A stretch of DNA of 64,000 bases from assembly GCA_963770375.1 (NCBI GenBank), contig CAVYPM010000016.1, positions 186,001-250,000 on the forward strand. Reading direction: 5' to 3'. The notes beneath the pieces are model-generated. The model was not told the DNA's origin, did no database searches, and saw only the letters and a program-made list of their open reading frames with translations. The stretch's first letter is position 1, and every line of letters begins with the position of its first letter. Made by a program: the position numbers and the translations under genes. This document shows, piece after piece, positions 53,209 to 61,787 of this stretch. The stretch is from DASVBE01 sp963770375 (GTDB taxonomy: Bacteria; Actinomycetota; Actinomycetes; Streptosporangiales; Streptosporangiaceae).

Positions 53209-54085
53209 CGGCCCCGCCCGGGTCAGGGCCCGGATCAGGACCCGGGCCCGGGTCCTGATCCGGGCGGGCGGCGGCGGGCAGTGGGTGGTCCGCCGCGCCG
53301 CCGTCCGGTCTATCCGCCACGGGAGCCGCCGTAGCGGGCTCGTCATCGAGGGCCGCGCCGAGGTAGGCGTCCAGGACCCGCGGGTTGGCGGCCACCTCCG
53401 CGGGCGGGCCGGCCGCGACCACGGTGCCGTAGTCCAGCACCACGACCTGGTGGCACAGGCCCAGCACGAACTCCATGTTGTGCTCGACGATCAGGAACGT
53501 GGTGCCCTGGCGGTTGAGGTCGCGGATGCGGGCGGCCAGGTGCTGGATCAGGGTCGGGTTCACCCCGCCGGCCGGCTCGTCGAGCAGGACCACGGCCGGG
53601 TCGCAGGCCAGGACCGTGGCCAGCTCGAGCAGCTTGCGCTGCCCGTAGGACAGGGTGCCGGCCAGTTCGCCGGCGTGCTGGGCGAGGCCGGTGAACTCCA
53701 GCAGGCCGAGCACGTGGCGGTGGCCCGCGGCCCGGCCGGCCCGGGCCAGCAGGCCGGGGCGGTTGCCCCGCCTCGTCGCGACCTGCATGTTCTCCAGCAA
53801 GGTGAGCCGGGGGAAGATGCGGGTCAGCTGGAACGTGCGGCCCAGGCCGAGACCGTAGACGCGCTGCGCGGACGCGCCGGTGATCCGGCGGCCGCCGAGG
53901 TAGACCTGGCCGGCGTCGGGCCGCTCGTAGCCGGTCATCACGTTGAACAGGGTGGTCTTGCCGGACCCGTTGGGGCCGATCAGGCCGGTGATCGAGCCGG
54001 CCGGCACGGTCAGCGTGCAGTGCTCAAGCGCCTGCACGCCGCCGAACGCCTTGGCGATGCCCTCGGTCCGCAGTTCGGCGCTCAC
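53201..54085 (-). CDS. livG: Branched-chain amino acid-type ABC transporter ATPase (LivG-like)
   Basis: The 294-residue ATPase has GPNGSGKTTLFNVMTGYERP, GLGRTFQLTRIFPRLTLLENMQVA, LSYGQRKLLELATVLACDPAVVLLDEPAGGVNP and IVEHNMEFVLGLCHQVVVLDYG. This is LivG, with its long Q-loop region. A C-terminal extension of about 45 residues ends in a DPGP repeat, encoded by a 38-bp perfect palindrome. GTG 54085 overlaps the livM stop (GTGA). Confidence 0.93.
   Translation of the reverse strand: MSAELRTEGIAKAFGGVQALEHCTLTVPAGSITGLIGPNGSGKTTLFNVMTGYERPDAGQVYLGGRRITGASAQRVYGLGLGRTFQLTRIFPRLTLLENMQVATRRGNRPGLLARAGRAAGHRHVLGLLEFTGLAQHAGELAGTLSYGQRKLLELATVLACDPAVVLLDEPAGGVNPTLIQHLAARIRDLNRQGTTFLIVEHNMEFVLGLCHQVVVLDYGTVVAAGPPAEVAANPRVLDAYLGAALDDEPATAAPVADRPDGGAADHPLPAAARPDQDPGPGPDPGPDPGGAGE
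53228..53265. repeat. 38-bp perfect palindrome inside the livG 3' end
   Basis: The left half ends CCCGGATCAGGACCCGGG (53229-53246) and the right half is its exact reverse complement (53247-53264), with one further base pair outside. It codes for the DPGP repeats of LivG and lies 20 bases before the livF start on the minus strand. As RNA it would form a very stable stem at the livG-livF junction. Confidence 0.8.
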
Positions 54086-55185
54086 GGCACGAACCCTTCG
54101 TCGGGCGCGGGGGCGGGCGGCGCCGGAGCGGGCGGCGCGGGAGCGGGCGGCGCGGGGCCCACCGGGGCGCGGCGGTCGCGGTGGGCGGCGCGCCAGGCGG
54201 TGATCCGCTCGGAAGCGGTGGGCAGCACGCCGCGCGGCAGGAACAGGATCACGATCAGGAACAGCGCGCCGAGCAGGATCTGGCTCAGGTAGTCGTTGGT
54301 GAACTGGACCGTCAGCCACAGCTGGGCGGGCTCCAGGATAAGCGCACCGAGCGCGGGCCCGAGGACCGTGCCGAGGCCGCCGAAGAAGCCCATCAGCGCC
54401 AGCGAGAGGTCGAACAGCGGGTCGAACGCGGACCGCGGCTGGACCGCGGCGAGGAAGTAGTACCACAGCCCGCCGGCCAGCCCGGTGATGAAGGCGGACA
54501 CTACAAACGCGGCCAGCTTGACCCGCATGGCGCGTACGCCGAGGCCGCGGGCCCGGTCCTCGTCGTCCCGGATCGCGCGCAGGTGCAGGCCGAACCGGGA
54601 CCGGCGGATCAGCCAGGACACCGCGATCGTGGCCGCGGCCAGCAGCAGCGCGCCGTAGTAGAAGGGGTTGTTGTAGGTGGCCCCGGCCCAGTTCAGGATC
54701 GGCGCGACGATGCCGCTGGTGCCGCCGGTGAAGGAGAAGTTGAACGCCATCAGCTGGAAGATGAAGAAGAACGCGATCGTGATCACCACGAACGTGTGCC
54801 GCCTGACCCGCAGTGCGACCAGGCCGAGCGGCACCGCGATGGCGGCGGCCACCACGCCGGCTAGCGGCAGCAAGCCAAACACCGCGTCGCCGGTCAGCTG
54901 CCAGTCCCGGGCGCCGATGGCCACCGTGTATATGCCGGTGCCGAAAAACACCGCCTGGCCAAGGCACAGGTACCCGCTGTAGCCGGAGAAGATGTTCCAG
55001 GCCGAGGCGGCCGCGATGAAGATCAGCGTGTCGAACCCGTAGGTGGTGGCCAGCGGATTGGGGAAGGCCAGCGGGAACACGACCGCCGCCGCGGCCACGG
55101 CCAGCAGGCCGCTCACGGCCAGCGCCGTCCGGCCGGACAGCCGGGGCTGGCGGCCGGCGGCCGGGCGCACCGCGGACGGGGTCAC
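54082..55185 (-). CDS. livM: Branched-chain amino acid-type ABC transporter permease (LivM-like)
   Basis: The 367-residue permease has about nine helices and the LivM features AWNIFSGYSGYLCLGQAVFFGTGIY, RSRFGLHLRAIRDDEDRARGLGV and ALMGFFGGLGTVLGPALGALIL. The C-terminus is a Pro/Ala repeat (PAPPAPAPPAPAP) of about 25 residues, probably cytosolic. It starts with a GTG overlapping the livH stop (GTGA). Confidence 0.93.
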   Translation of the reverse strand: MTPSAVRPAAGRQPRLSGRTALAVSGLLAVAAAAVVFPLAFPNPLATTYGFDTLIFIAAASAWNIFSGYSGYLCLGQAVFFGTGIYTVAIGARDWQLTGDAVFGLLPLAGVVAAAIAVPLGLVALRVRRHTFVVITIAFFFIFQLMAFNFSFTGGTSGIVAPILNWAGATYNNPFYYGALLLAAATIAVSWLIRRSRFGLHLRAIRDDEDRARGLGVRAMRVKLAAFVVSAFITGLAGGLWYYFLAAVQPRSAFDPLFDLSLALMGFFGGLGTVLGPALGALILEPAQLWLTVQFTNDYLSQILLGALFLIVILFLPRGVLPTASERITAWRAAHRDRRAPVGPAPPAPAPPAPAPPAPAPDEGFVP

Positions 55186-56063
55186 TGCGCCCGCACCGCG
55201 GCCCGGCCGAACAGCCCGGACGGGTGGATGGTCAGCACGAGCACCAGCGCGGCGTAGAACACCACGATCGACCAGTTCGGCGACCAGATGCTCACCACGG
55301 ATTCCAGCGTGATCATGAAGACGGAGGCGGCCAGCGCGCCGCCGATGCTGCCCAGGCCGCCCAGGATGACGATGGCCAGCAGCCGGGAGATGAGGTCGTA
55401 GCCGCTGTTGGGGTTGAACCCGCCGGAGGTGGCGCCGAAGGCCATGCCGCCGGCTGCGGTCACCGCAACGCCGATGCCGAAGGTCAGCGCGGCCACCCGG
55501 TTGATGTTGATGCCTACCAGCCGGGCGGCCACCGGGTCCTGCATGGTGGCCCGGACCGCCCGGCCGAACCGGGACCGGTACAGCAGCAGGTAGATCGCGG
55601 CGACGAGGATCACCGCGAGCACGAAGCAGTACACGTAGATGTAGCTGATATAGAACCCGGCCACCTTGAAGCTCGACTGGACGTAGGAGGCGCTGAGCGA
55701 GACCACGTCGGGACCGAAGATCCAGTACAGCGCGCCCTCGAGGATGATCGCGACGGCGAAACAGGCCAGCAGCGACATCGCGGTGCGCTCGCTGCCGCGC
55801 AGCGGGCGGATCACGGCCGTGTGGATGACCACGCCCAGCACGAACATCGCCGGGACGGTGATGAGCAGGCCGGCGAACAGGTCGATGTGCAGGTGCACGG
55901 ACAGCACGTAGCTGAGATAGGCGCCGACTACCACCAGGATCCCCTGCGCGACGTTGATGATGTCGAGCACGCCGAAGATCAGCGTCAGCCCGACCGCCAT
56001 CAGCGCGTACACGCCGCCGCCGAGGATCCCATCGACGATCGCCGGGTAGATCTGGTTTGCCAT
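55182..56063 (-). CDS. livH: Branched-chain amino acid-type ABC transporter permease (LivH-like)
   Basis: The 293-residue permease has about eight helices. It shows ILGGGVYALMAVGLTLIFGVLDIINVAQGILVVVGAYLSY and SRFGRAVRATMQDPVAARLVGININRV, the LivH loop that contacts the ATPases. It follows the binding-protein gene by 50 bases on the same strand and is coupled to livM. Confidence 0.94.
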   Translation of the reverse strand: MANQIYPAIVDGILGGGVYALMAVGLTLIFGVLDIINVAQGILVVVGAYLSYVLSVHLHIDLFAGLLITVPAMFVLGVVIHTAVIRPLRGSERTAMSLLACFAVAIILEGALYWIFGPDVVSLSASYVQSSFKVAGFYISYIYVYCFVLAVILVAAIYLLLYRSRFGRAVRATMQDPVAARLVGININRVAALTFGIGVAVTAAGGMAFGATSGGFNPNSGYDLISRLLAIVILGGLGSIGGALAASVFMITLESVVSIWSPNWSIVVFYAALVLVLTIHPSGLFGRAAVRAQ

Positions 56064-56113
56064 CTCAGCTCCGTGCCGCTCCGCTGGTCAGGGCCGGGGC
56101 CGACCCGGGCCGG

Positions 56114-57400
56114 CTAGCTGCCCCAGACCGGCTTGGGGTACTCGACCTGCACCGAGCCTGCCGCGCTGGCCGGCAGGATCTGGACGTACTTGCCGTGCTG
56201 CCACTGGAAGATGAACGCGGTGGCAAACAGGTTCTCACCCAGCGAGTTGAACTTGACCGGGCCCTGCACGCTCTGCAGTGTGACGCCGCTGTGCAGGTAG
56301 GCGATCAGCTTGGCGTTGCTGAAGCTGCCCAGATGGGTCACCGCCTGGTCGACGACCTCGCCGACCGCGTAGGCCTCGGCGACGTCGGCGTTGATGTCCG
56401 ACGGGCTGCCGCCGAACTTCGCCACGTAGGCCTTGACCATCGCCTGGCTCCGCTCGTTGGCCATGCCGGGATACCAGGAGCCCGGGACCATCATCCCGTT
56501 GGCGTTCTTCGCCCCGACCGTGCTGGTGAACGCGCTGCCCTGGTCCGGGCCGGCCGCCGCGATGAAGATCTTCGGGTTGAAGTGCTGCTGCTCGAACGCG
56601 GTCATAAAGGCGGACACGGTCGGCACGTCGGTGGAGCCGAGCACGACGGCCTCCGCCCCGGACCTGGCCACGCTGTCGGCGGGCGCCTTGTAGGCGGCCA
56701 CCTCCTCCGGGAAGATCTTGGAGTACACGGTCGTGACGCCCATTGGCTGCAGCAGGGCCTGGGTGCGCTGCACCTGCGGGGTGGCGAACGGGTCATCGGC
56801 CATCGGGTAGGCCGCGCTCTTCGGGCGCTGGCCGGCCGGCAGCGACCTGATCCACGCGGTGAATGGGTCCAGCTGGTTGGCGACCGGCAGGCTCACGTCG
56901 AACACGTTGTTCAGCTTCTGGGCGAACACCACCGGCGCGCCGCCCGCGCCCTCCACGAACGCATAGCCGTACCGGTGCGCGACCGCCGCGGCCGGCGCGG
57001 TCAGCAGCGAGGAGAACGGGCCGAAGGTGAGCGCCACGTGGTCGGCGTTGATCAGCGTCTGGTAGTTGGTGACGACCTGGGTCGGTGAGCTGTTGTCGTT
57101 GAGGATCTTCAGCTGAACCTGGCGGCCCAGGATGCCGCCGCTGGCGTTGACCTGGGAGGCCCAGAACTCGTAACCCTTCTTGAAGGCCTGGCCGTCGGCG
57201 CTGAAGTCGCCGGTGAGGGACAGCGAGGTGCCGATCACGACCGGCCCGCTGCCGCTGCCGCTGGCGGCACTGCCGCTGCTGGCGGAGCCGCCGCCGGACG
57301 GGGCGGAACTGCCGCTGCAGCCGGCCAGGACGGCGGCCGCTACGGCCGCCATGCTCAGGAACGGGACGCGGTGCTGACGAAGGGCCCGGCGAGCGCTCAT
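56114..57400 (-). CDS. Branched-chain amino acid-type ABC transporter substrate-binding lipoprotein (LivK-like)
   Basis: The 428-residue protein has a lipoprotein signal peptide, MSARRALRQHRVPFLSMAAV then VLAGC (cysteine about 28), and a Ser/Gly linker. The type I periplasmic-binding fold starts VVIGTSLSLTGDFSADGQAFKKGYEFW. Relatives bind amino acids, amides, urea or aromatic acids; the ligand here is unknown. GGGAGG lies 6 bases before the ATG. The gene starts the transport part of the operon, 40 bases after the dehydrogenase-like gene. Confidence 0.92.
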   Translation of the reverse strand: MSARRALRQHRVPFLSMAAVAAAVLAGCSGSSAPSGGGSASSGSAASGSGSGPVVIGTSLSLTGDFSADGQAFKKGYEFWASQVNASGGILGRQVQLKILNDNSSPTQVVTNYQTLINADHVALTFGPFSSLLTAPAAAVAHRYGYAFVEGAGGAPVVFAQKLNNVFDVSLPVANQLDPFTAWIRSLPAGQRPKSAAYPMADDPFATPQVQRTQALLQPMGVTTVYSKIFPEEVAAYKAPADSVARSGAEAVVLGSTDVPTVSAFMTAFEQQHFNPKIFIAAAGPDQGSAFTSTVGAKNANGMMVPGSWYPGMANERSQAMVKAYVAKFGGSPSDINADVAEAYAVGEVVDQAVTHLGSFSNAKLIAYLHSGVTLQSVQGPVKFNSLGENLFATAFIFQWQHGKYVQILPASAAGSVQVEYPKPVWGS

Positions 57401-57432
57401 CCCGGTCCTCCCTTCGGGGGTGAAAGGGATAT

Positions 57433-57444
57433 CTGATCGATCAG
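57433..57444. promoter_or_regulatory. Palindrome at the dehydrogenase/livK junction
   Basis: CTGATCGATCAG is a perfect 12-bp palindrome that includes the stop codon of the upstream gene and lies 33 bases before the binding-protein start. It might be a regulator site for an internal promoter. With only 40 bases between the genes, chance is also possible. Confidence 0.35.
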
Positions 57445-58430
57445 TCCTGCCGGGCCGGGGAAACTGTCTCCCGGCCGGCTGGCCCAGGTTCGAGCCCAGG
57501 TTCGAGCCCATCGGAAACCGGCACGTCCTCGCTGGCCAGGGTGACCCCGGCCGAGTCGGCCTGCATCGCGATCAGTGTGGCGAAGTCCTGGTCGCCGTAG
57601 CCGCGGCCGACCAGGCCCTGAATCAGCTGGTGCACGAGCCCGGCGACCGGCAGCGGGACCTCCCGCTCCCGGGCCGCGGCCAGGCCCAGGTCGAAGTCCT
57701 TGCGCAGCAGCGTGGCGGTGAAGGTCGGGCGGAAATCCAGGTTCACCAGGGCGGGCGTCTTGTACCGGGAGAAGGTCGAGCCCATCACGCTATTGTTCAG
57801 GCACTCAAGCAGCACGTGCCGCGGGACGCCGTACTGCTGGGCCAGGATGGTGACCTCGGCCAGGGTCTGGGTCACCACCCCGAGCAGCAGGTTGTGGCAC
57901 AGTTTCACGATGCGGGCGGTCTCCCCCTCGCCCACGTAGGTGGCGCCGGAGCCGAGCAGGTCCAGGTACGGCCGGGCCCGCCAGAAACTGTCCTCTGGCC
58001 CGGACACCGCCAGCGTGAGCCGCCCGGCCGCGGCCACCTTCGCGTTGCCCATCACCGGGGCGGCAAGCAGCGTGCTGCCCCGTTCCGCGAGCCGTTCCCT
58101 GACCTGCTCTGAGGCCTCGGCGGACACGGTGGAGCAGTCGACCACGATGGCCGGCGCGGACGGCCCGCTGAGCAGCCCGCCGGGGCCGAGCACCGCGTCG
58201 AGCAGGTCCTGGGAGGCGCCGACGGTGACGAACACGATTTCGGCGTCGGCCAGCCCGGCCGCGGTGGTAGTGATCGTGGCGCCGTGGGCGGCCAGCGGCT
58301 CGGCCCGGGCCCGGGTCCGGTTGTAGACCGCCACCTCGCAGCCGGCCGCGAGCAGCCGCAGGGCCAGCGCCGATCCCATCCGGCCGGTGCCCAGCCAGCC
58401 GAGGCGGCGGTCAAGGCCCGTCGGCGTCAT
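57441..58430 (-). CDS. 3-hydroxyisobutyrate dehydrogenase-like NAD(P)-dependent oxidoreductase
   Basis: The 329-residue beta-hydroxyacid dehydrogenase has LGWLGTGRMGSALALRLLAAGCEVAVYNRT (NAD(P) loop), APVMGNAKVAAAGRLTLAVSG (substrate loop), GEGETARIVKLCHNLLLG (catalytic Lys and Asn) and FRPTFTATLLRKDFDLGLAAA. It oxidises a 3-hydroxy acid or reduces a semialdehyde. The C-terminus has a short repeated LEPGLEPGLEPG tail from a duplicated 15-bp unit. It is the first gene of the nine-gene operon. Upstream in-frame codons to 58631 are not conserved. Confidence 0.9.
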   Translation of the reverse strand: MTPTGLDRRLGWLGTGRMGSALALRLLAAGCEVAVYNRTRARAEPLAAHGATITTTAAGLADAEIVFVTVGASQDLLDAVLGPGGLLSGPSAPAIVVDCSTVSAEASEQVRERLAERGSTLLAAPVMGNAKVAAAGRLTLAVSGPEDSFWRARPYLDLLGSGATYVGEGETARIVKLCHNLLLGVVTQTLAEVTILAQQYGVPRHVLLECLNNSVMGSTFSRYKTPALVNLDFRPTFTATLLRKDFDLGLAAAREREVPLPVAGLVHQLIQGLVGRGYGDQDFATLIAMQADSAGVTLASEDVPVSDGLEPGLEPGPAGRETVSPARQD

Positions 58431-58549
58431 CTGGCCACCTCTCCGCTGTCTGGTCCGCTGCCAGCCCTGGACGGCCCGGCCGTTCCCGCAGGCGGGGCCG
58501 GGTGATGGACGGCCGGCGCGACCCCGAGGGGCCAGGCCGCGACGGCCGT

Positions 58550-58640
58550 CACAATCGTTTGCAGGACGAGCTTGGCGCACCCCTCCCCGCCTGTCAACAG
58601 TGGCTCCCCAGGAACATGGCTGCGCCTGCAATCGTGTGCA
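58550..58640 (+). promoter_or_regulatory. Two LacI-type operator-like sites before the hydrolase gene
   Basis: CACAATCGTTTGCA (58550-58563) and TGCAATCGTGTGCA (58627-58640) resemble the LacI-family pattern TGCAAnCGnnTGCA. The second lies 11 bases before the hydrolase ATG and overlaps where the ribosome site would be. The centres are 77 bases apart, about seven helical turns. The lacI gene on the other side of the hydrolase is the likely binder. Confidence 0.55.
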
Positions 58641-58651
58641 AAACTGCCCCC

Positions 58652-59719
58652 ATGACGGACAGCAGGCTCGAGGCCGCGATCGCCCACTGGAAACCGCGGT
58701 TCGCCGGCGGCGGGGTGTTCCCGGCCGATTTCGAGCGGATCACCGCCGGGCTGACCCGCTGGGACGACTGGTGCGCGGCGTGGTGCCGGGCCGCCGGTGA
58801 GCACGCCGAGCTGGGCTTCACCGCGCTGGAGCAGGGCCGGACCGTGTCCGCGGGCGGCCACCTGGCCCAGGCCGCGGTCTACTACCACTTCGCGAAGTTC
58901 CTGTTCGTGCAGGACATGGGCCAGCTGCAGGCGGCGCACGAGCAGGCCGTGCGGTGCCTGACCGCGGCGCTGCCGTACCTGGACCCGCCGGGCACCCGGC
59001 TGGAGATCCCGTTCGGCGGCGGCGTGCTGGCCGCGGTGCTGCGGCGGCCGCCCGGGCCCGGCCCGCACCCGGCGGTGGTGCTGATCCCCGGGCTGGACTC
59101 GGCCAAGGAGGAGTTCGGCGCGGTCGAGCGGGTGTTCCTGGACCGCGGCCTGGCCACGCTGTCGGTGGACGGCCCGGGCCAGGGCGAGGCCGAGTACGGG
59201 CTGGCGATCCGGCCGGACTGGGAGGTGCCCGGCGCGGCGATCCTGGACGCGCTGGCCGCGCAGCCCGGCATCGACCCGGGCCGGCTCGGCCTGTGGGGGG
59301 TCAGCCTGGGCGGTTACTACGCGCCGCGGCTGGCCAGCGGCGACCCGCGGGTACGGGCCTGCGTCGCGCTGTGCGGGCCGTGGTGCCTGGGCGACCTGTG
59401 GCCGCAGCTGCCGCAGCTCACCAGGGAGGCGTTCACCGTCCGGTCCGGCGCGCAGGACGAGCAGGACGCGATCGAGCGGGCCCGGCAGCTGACCCTGGCC
59501 GGGCGGACGGACCGGCTGACCATGCCGTTGCTGATCGTGGCCGGCCGCCAGGACCGGATCTTCCCGTGGCAGGACGCGGCCCGGCTGCGGGACAGCGTGC
59601 CGGGCCCGGCCGAGCTGCTGCTGCTGGACGAGGGCAACCACGGCTGCGCGAACATGCCGTACCGGCACCGGCCGTACGCCGCCGACTGGCTGGCCCGGCA
59701 GCTCACCCCGGCCGGGTAG
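58652..59719 (+). CDS. Alpha/beta hydrolase, 2,6-dihydroxypseudooxynicotine hydrolase-like
   Basis: The 355-residue protein has a helical N-terminal cap (about 1-105) before the hydrolase core. The core has IPGLDSAKEEFGAVERVFLDRGLATLSVDGPGQGE, the nucleophile elbow LGLWGVSLGGYYAP, the acid VAGRQDRIFPW and a late histidine DEGNHGCAN. The arrangement fits the C-C bond hydrolases of nicotine breakdown and related FrsA-like proteins. A 1,3-dione or ester substrate is possible. It is convergent with lacI, and LacI-like sites lie in its leader. Confidence 0.88.
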   Translation: MTDSRLEAAIAHWKPRFAGGGVFPADFERITAGLTRWDDWCAAWCRAAGEHAELGFTALEQGRTVSAGGHLAQAAVYYHFAKFLFVQDMGQLQAAHEQAVRCLTAALPYLDPPGTRLEIPFGGGVLAAVLRRPPGPGPHPAVVLIPGLDSAKEEFGAVERVFLDRGLATLSVDGPGQGEAEYGLAIRPDWEVPGAAILDALAAQPGIDPGRLGLWGVSLGGYYAPRLASGDPRVRACVALCGPWCLGDLWPQLPQLTREAFTVRSGAQDEQDAIERARQLTLAGRTDRLTMPLLIVAGRQDRIFPWQDAARLRDSVPGPAELLLLDEGNHGCANMPYRHRPYAADWLARQLTPAG

Positions 59720-59723
59720 GCCG

Positions 59724-60782
59724 CTATCCGCCGGCCGGGGGCGGCCCGGTGGAGCCGCGGACGACCAGCTCGGGGGCCAGGTACAGGGTGCGCACCGGGC
59801 GCTCGTCCCCGCCCAGCCGCTCCAGCAGCAGCTGGGCGGCCTCGGTGCCGACCTGGTAGTGCGGGAACGCGATGGTGGACAGCGGCGGCCGGAGCCGGTC
59901 GATGAACGGCATGTCGTTGAAGCCGATCACGGACACCTCCTCCGGGCAGCGCAGCCCGGCCTCCTCCAGCGCCTTGTAGCAGCCGATGGCGAGCATGTCG
60001 TTGGCCGCGGCGATGGCCGTGCAGGCCGGCCCGGCCGCCCCGGCTCCCTGGCCGCCGGCCTGGCCGAGCAGCTCGCGGGTGCACCGGTAGCCCTCCTCGA
60101 TGGAGAACGCGGCCGAGTGGGTGATCAGCGCCGGGTCCGCGGGCAGCCCGGCGGCCTGGATGGCCGCCTGGAAGCCGTGCAGCCGGTCCCGGCCGGTGGA
60201 GGTGTCCTGCGGGCCGGCCACGCAGGCGATCCGGCGGTGCCCGAGCCCGGCCAGGTGGCCGACCGCCAGCCGGATCCCGCGCTCGTTGTCGACCGACACC
60301 GAAGGGAAGCTGAACTCGTCGGACAGCCGGTTGACCAGCACCACCAGCAGGCCGGCCTGCGCCGCCGCGGCCAGCACCCGGTTGTGCACCGTGGCGGTGG
60401 CCAGCACGAAGCCGTCCACGTGCCGGGCCCGCATCAGCTCGAAGACCATCTGCTCGCGGTCGTCGTCGGAGTCGGTGTTGCCGATCAGCGCGACGTACCC
60501 GTCGGCGGCCAGCCGGTCCTCCAGGCCGCGGACGATCGGCGGGAACAGCGGGTTCGTCAGGTCCGGGATGAGCACGCCGATGGTGTGCGACCGGCGGGTG
60601 CGCAGCGACCGGGCCACGGTGTTCGGGCGGTAGCCGAGCGCGGCCGCGGCGGACAGCACCCGGCCCGCGGTCTCCTCGCTGACCAGCATCCGGGTGGCCG
60701 GGTTCAGCGCCCGCGAGGCGGTGGCCGGGTGCACGCCGGACCGCCGGGCGACATCCCGCAAGGTCACCGGCAGCTCAGCCAT
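59724..60782 (-). CDS. LacI family transcriptional regulator
   Basis: The 352-residue protein has the headpiece VTLRDVARRSGVHPATASRALN, the hinge GYRPNTVARSLRTRRSHTIGVLIPDLTNPLF and a sugar-binding-protein-like effector domain with AAANDMLAIGCYKALEEAGLRCPEEVSVIGFNDMPF. It ends 5 bases from the convergent hydrolase stop. The LacI-like sites at 58550-58640 are its most likely targets. The same regulator could also act on the divergently read minus-strand operon start at 58430. Confidence 0.92.
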   Translation of the reverse strand: MAELPVTLRDVARRSGVHPATASRALNPATRMLVSEETAGRVLSAAAALGYRPNTVARSLRTRRSHTIGVLIPDLTNPLFPPIVRGLEDRLAADGYVALIGNTDSDDDREQMVFELMRARHVDGFVLATATVHNRVLAAAAQAGLLVVLVNRLSDEFSFPSVSVDNERGIRLAVGHLAGLGHRRIACVAGPQDTSTGRDRLHGFQAAIQAAGLPADPALITHSAAFSIEEGYRCTRELLGQAGGQGAGAAGPACTAIAAANDMLAIGCYKALEEAGLRCPEEVSVIGFNDMPFIDRLRPPLSTIAFPHYQVGTEAAQLLLERLGGDERPVRTLYLAPELVVRGSTGPPPAGG

Positions 60783-61012
60783 CGGCAGTCACGCTCCGAT
60801 CTGGCCATTCCGGCCATGAGCATGGTAACCGGACGTAGCCGGCAGCCCCCAGCACATGATCTTCCCGCTCGGTGTATCTGGAGGCTTGCGCGCCGCACTT
60901 TCCCAGTACAGAGTGGGTCAGGGGGTAGGCGAGGGCCACATGGGCAACGGGGCCACTGCGCTGCCGTCGCTATCCGCGGACGGCGGCACCGCTCCGCCAA
61001 CGGCCCGCCGGG

Positions 61013-61714
61013 TCAGCCGTCCAGGGCGTCCGCGAGGGCGTTCAGGTCGCTGGCCACGATCAGGCCGTCCAGATCGGACGGCGGCTGCTCGGGGCCGGGG
61101 CCCGGCCCCCACTCCAGCGGCCGGGCGACGAACACCGGGCGCAGCCCGAGCGCGGCGGCCGCACGCAGGTCACCCTCGTGGGCGGCGACCATGGCAGCCT
61201 GTTCCGGCGGGCAGCCGAGCAGCCGCAACGCGGTCAGGTACACCTCGGGCGCGGGCTTGTAGCTGGCCGCGAGCTGCGCGGACAGCAGCACGTCGAACCG
61301 CAGCCCGGCGAACTTCACCAGGTTCGCGAGCAGCGCCAGGTGGCCGTTGGACAGGGTCGCGGTGAGGTGCCGGCGGCGCAGCGCCTCCAGGCCCGCGGCG
61401 CTGTCCGGCCAGGCCCGCAGCCGGTGCCAGCCGCGGACCAGCCCGTCCCGCTCGTCCCTGGGCAGGTCGATGCGGTGCCCGGCGAGCACCATGTCCAGCG
61501 TCCTGGCGTGCAGGCCGTCCAGGTCCTGCCAGGCGGCGCCGCCGATGACCTGGTTCAGCGCGGGCTGGTAGGCGCGGCGCCAGTCGTCGACCACGTCGGC
61601 CCAGGGGGCCTGCACACCGGCCCGCGCCCCGGCCGCGGTGGCCGCCTCGATCAGCGGGGACCGCCAGTCCACAACCGTGCCGAACACGTCGAACAGCAGC
61701 ACCCGCGGCGTCAC
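61013..61714 (-). CDS. HAD family hydrolase, 2-haloacid dehalogenase type II-like
   Basis: The 233-residue protein has motif I VLLFDVFGTVVDWRSPL (nucleophile Asp), motif II TLSNGHLALL, motif III LAASYKPAPEVYLTAL and AAHEGDLRAAAALGLRPVFV, where type II haloacid dehalogenases have the second acidic pair (AAHxxDLxAA). It hydrolyses a 2-haloacid or a phosphate ester. GTG 61714 is chosen by conservation. The 230 bases between lacI and this gene show nothing I can name. Confidence 0.88.
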   Translation of the reverse strand: MTPRVLLFDVFGTVVDWRSPLIEAATAAGARAGVQAPWADVVDDWRRAYQPALNQVIGGAAWQDLDGLHARTLDMVLAGHRIDLPRDERDGLVRGWHRLRAWPDSAAGLEALRRRHLTATLSNGHLALLANLVKFAGLRFDVLLSAQLAASYKPAPEVYLTALRLLGCPPEQAAMVAAHEGDLRAAAALGLRPVFVARPLEWGPGPGPEQPPSDLDGLIVASDLNALADALDG

Positions 61715-61787
61715 GCGGTCAGTATCGCAGGCCGGGCCGGGAGCGGACCGCGCCCGGCCCGGCCCGGATTCCGGCCGGTATGGAAAT

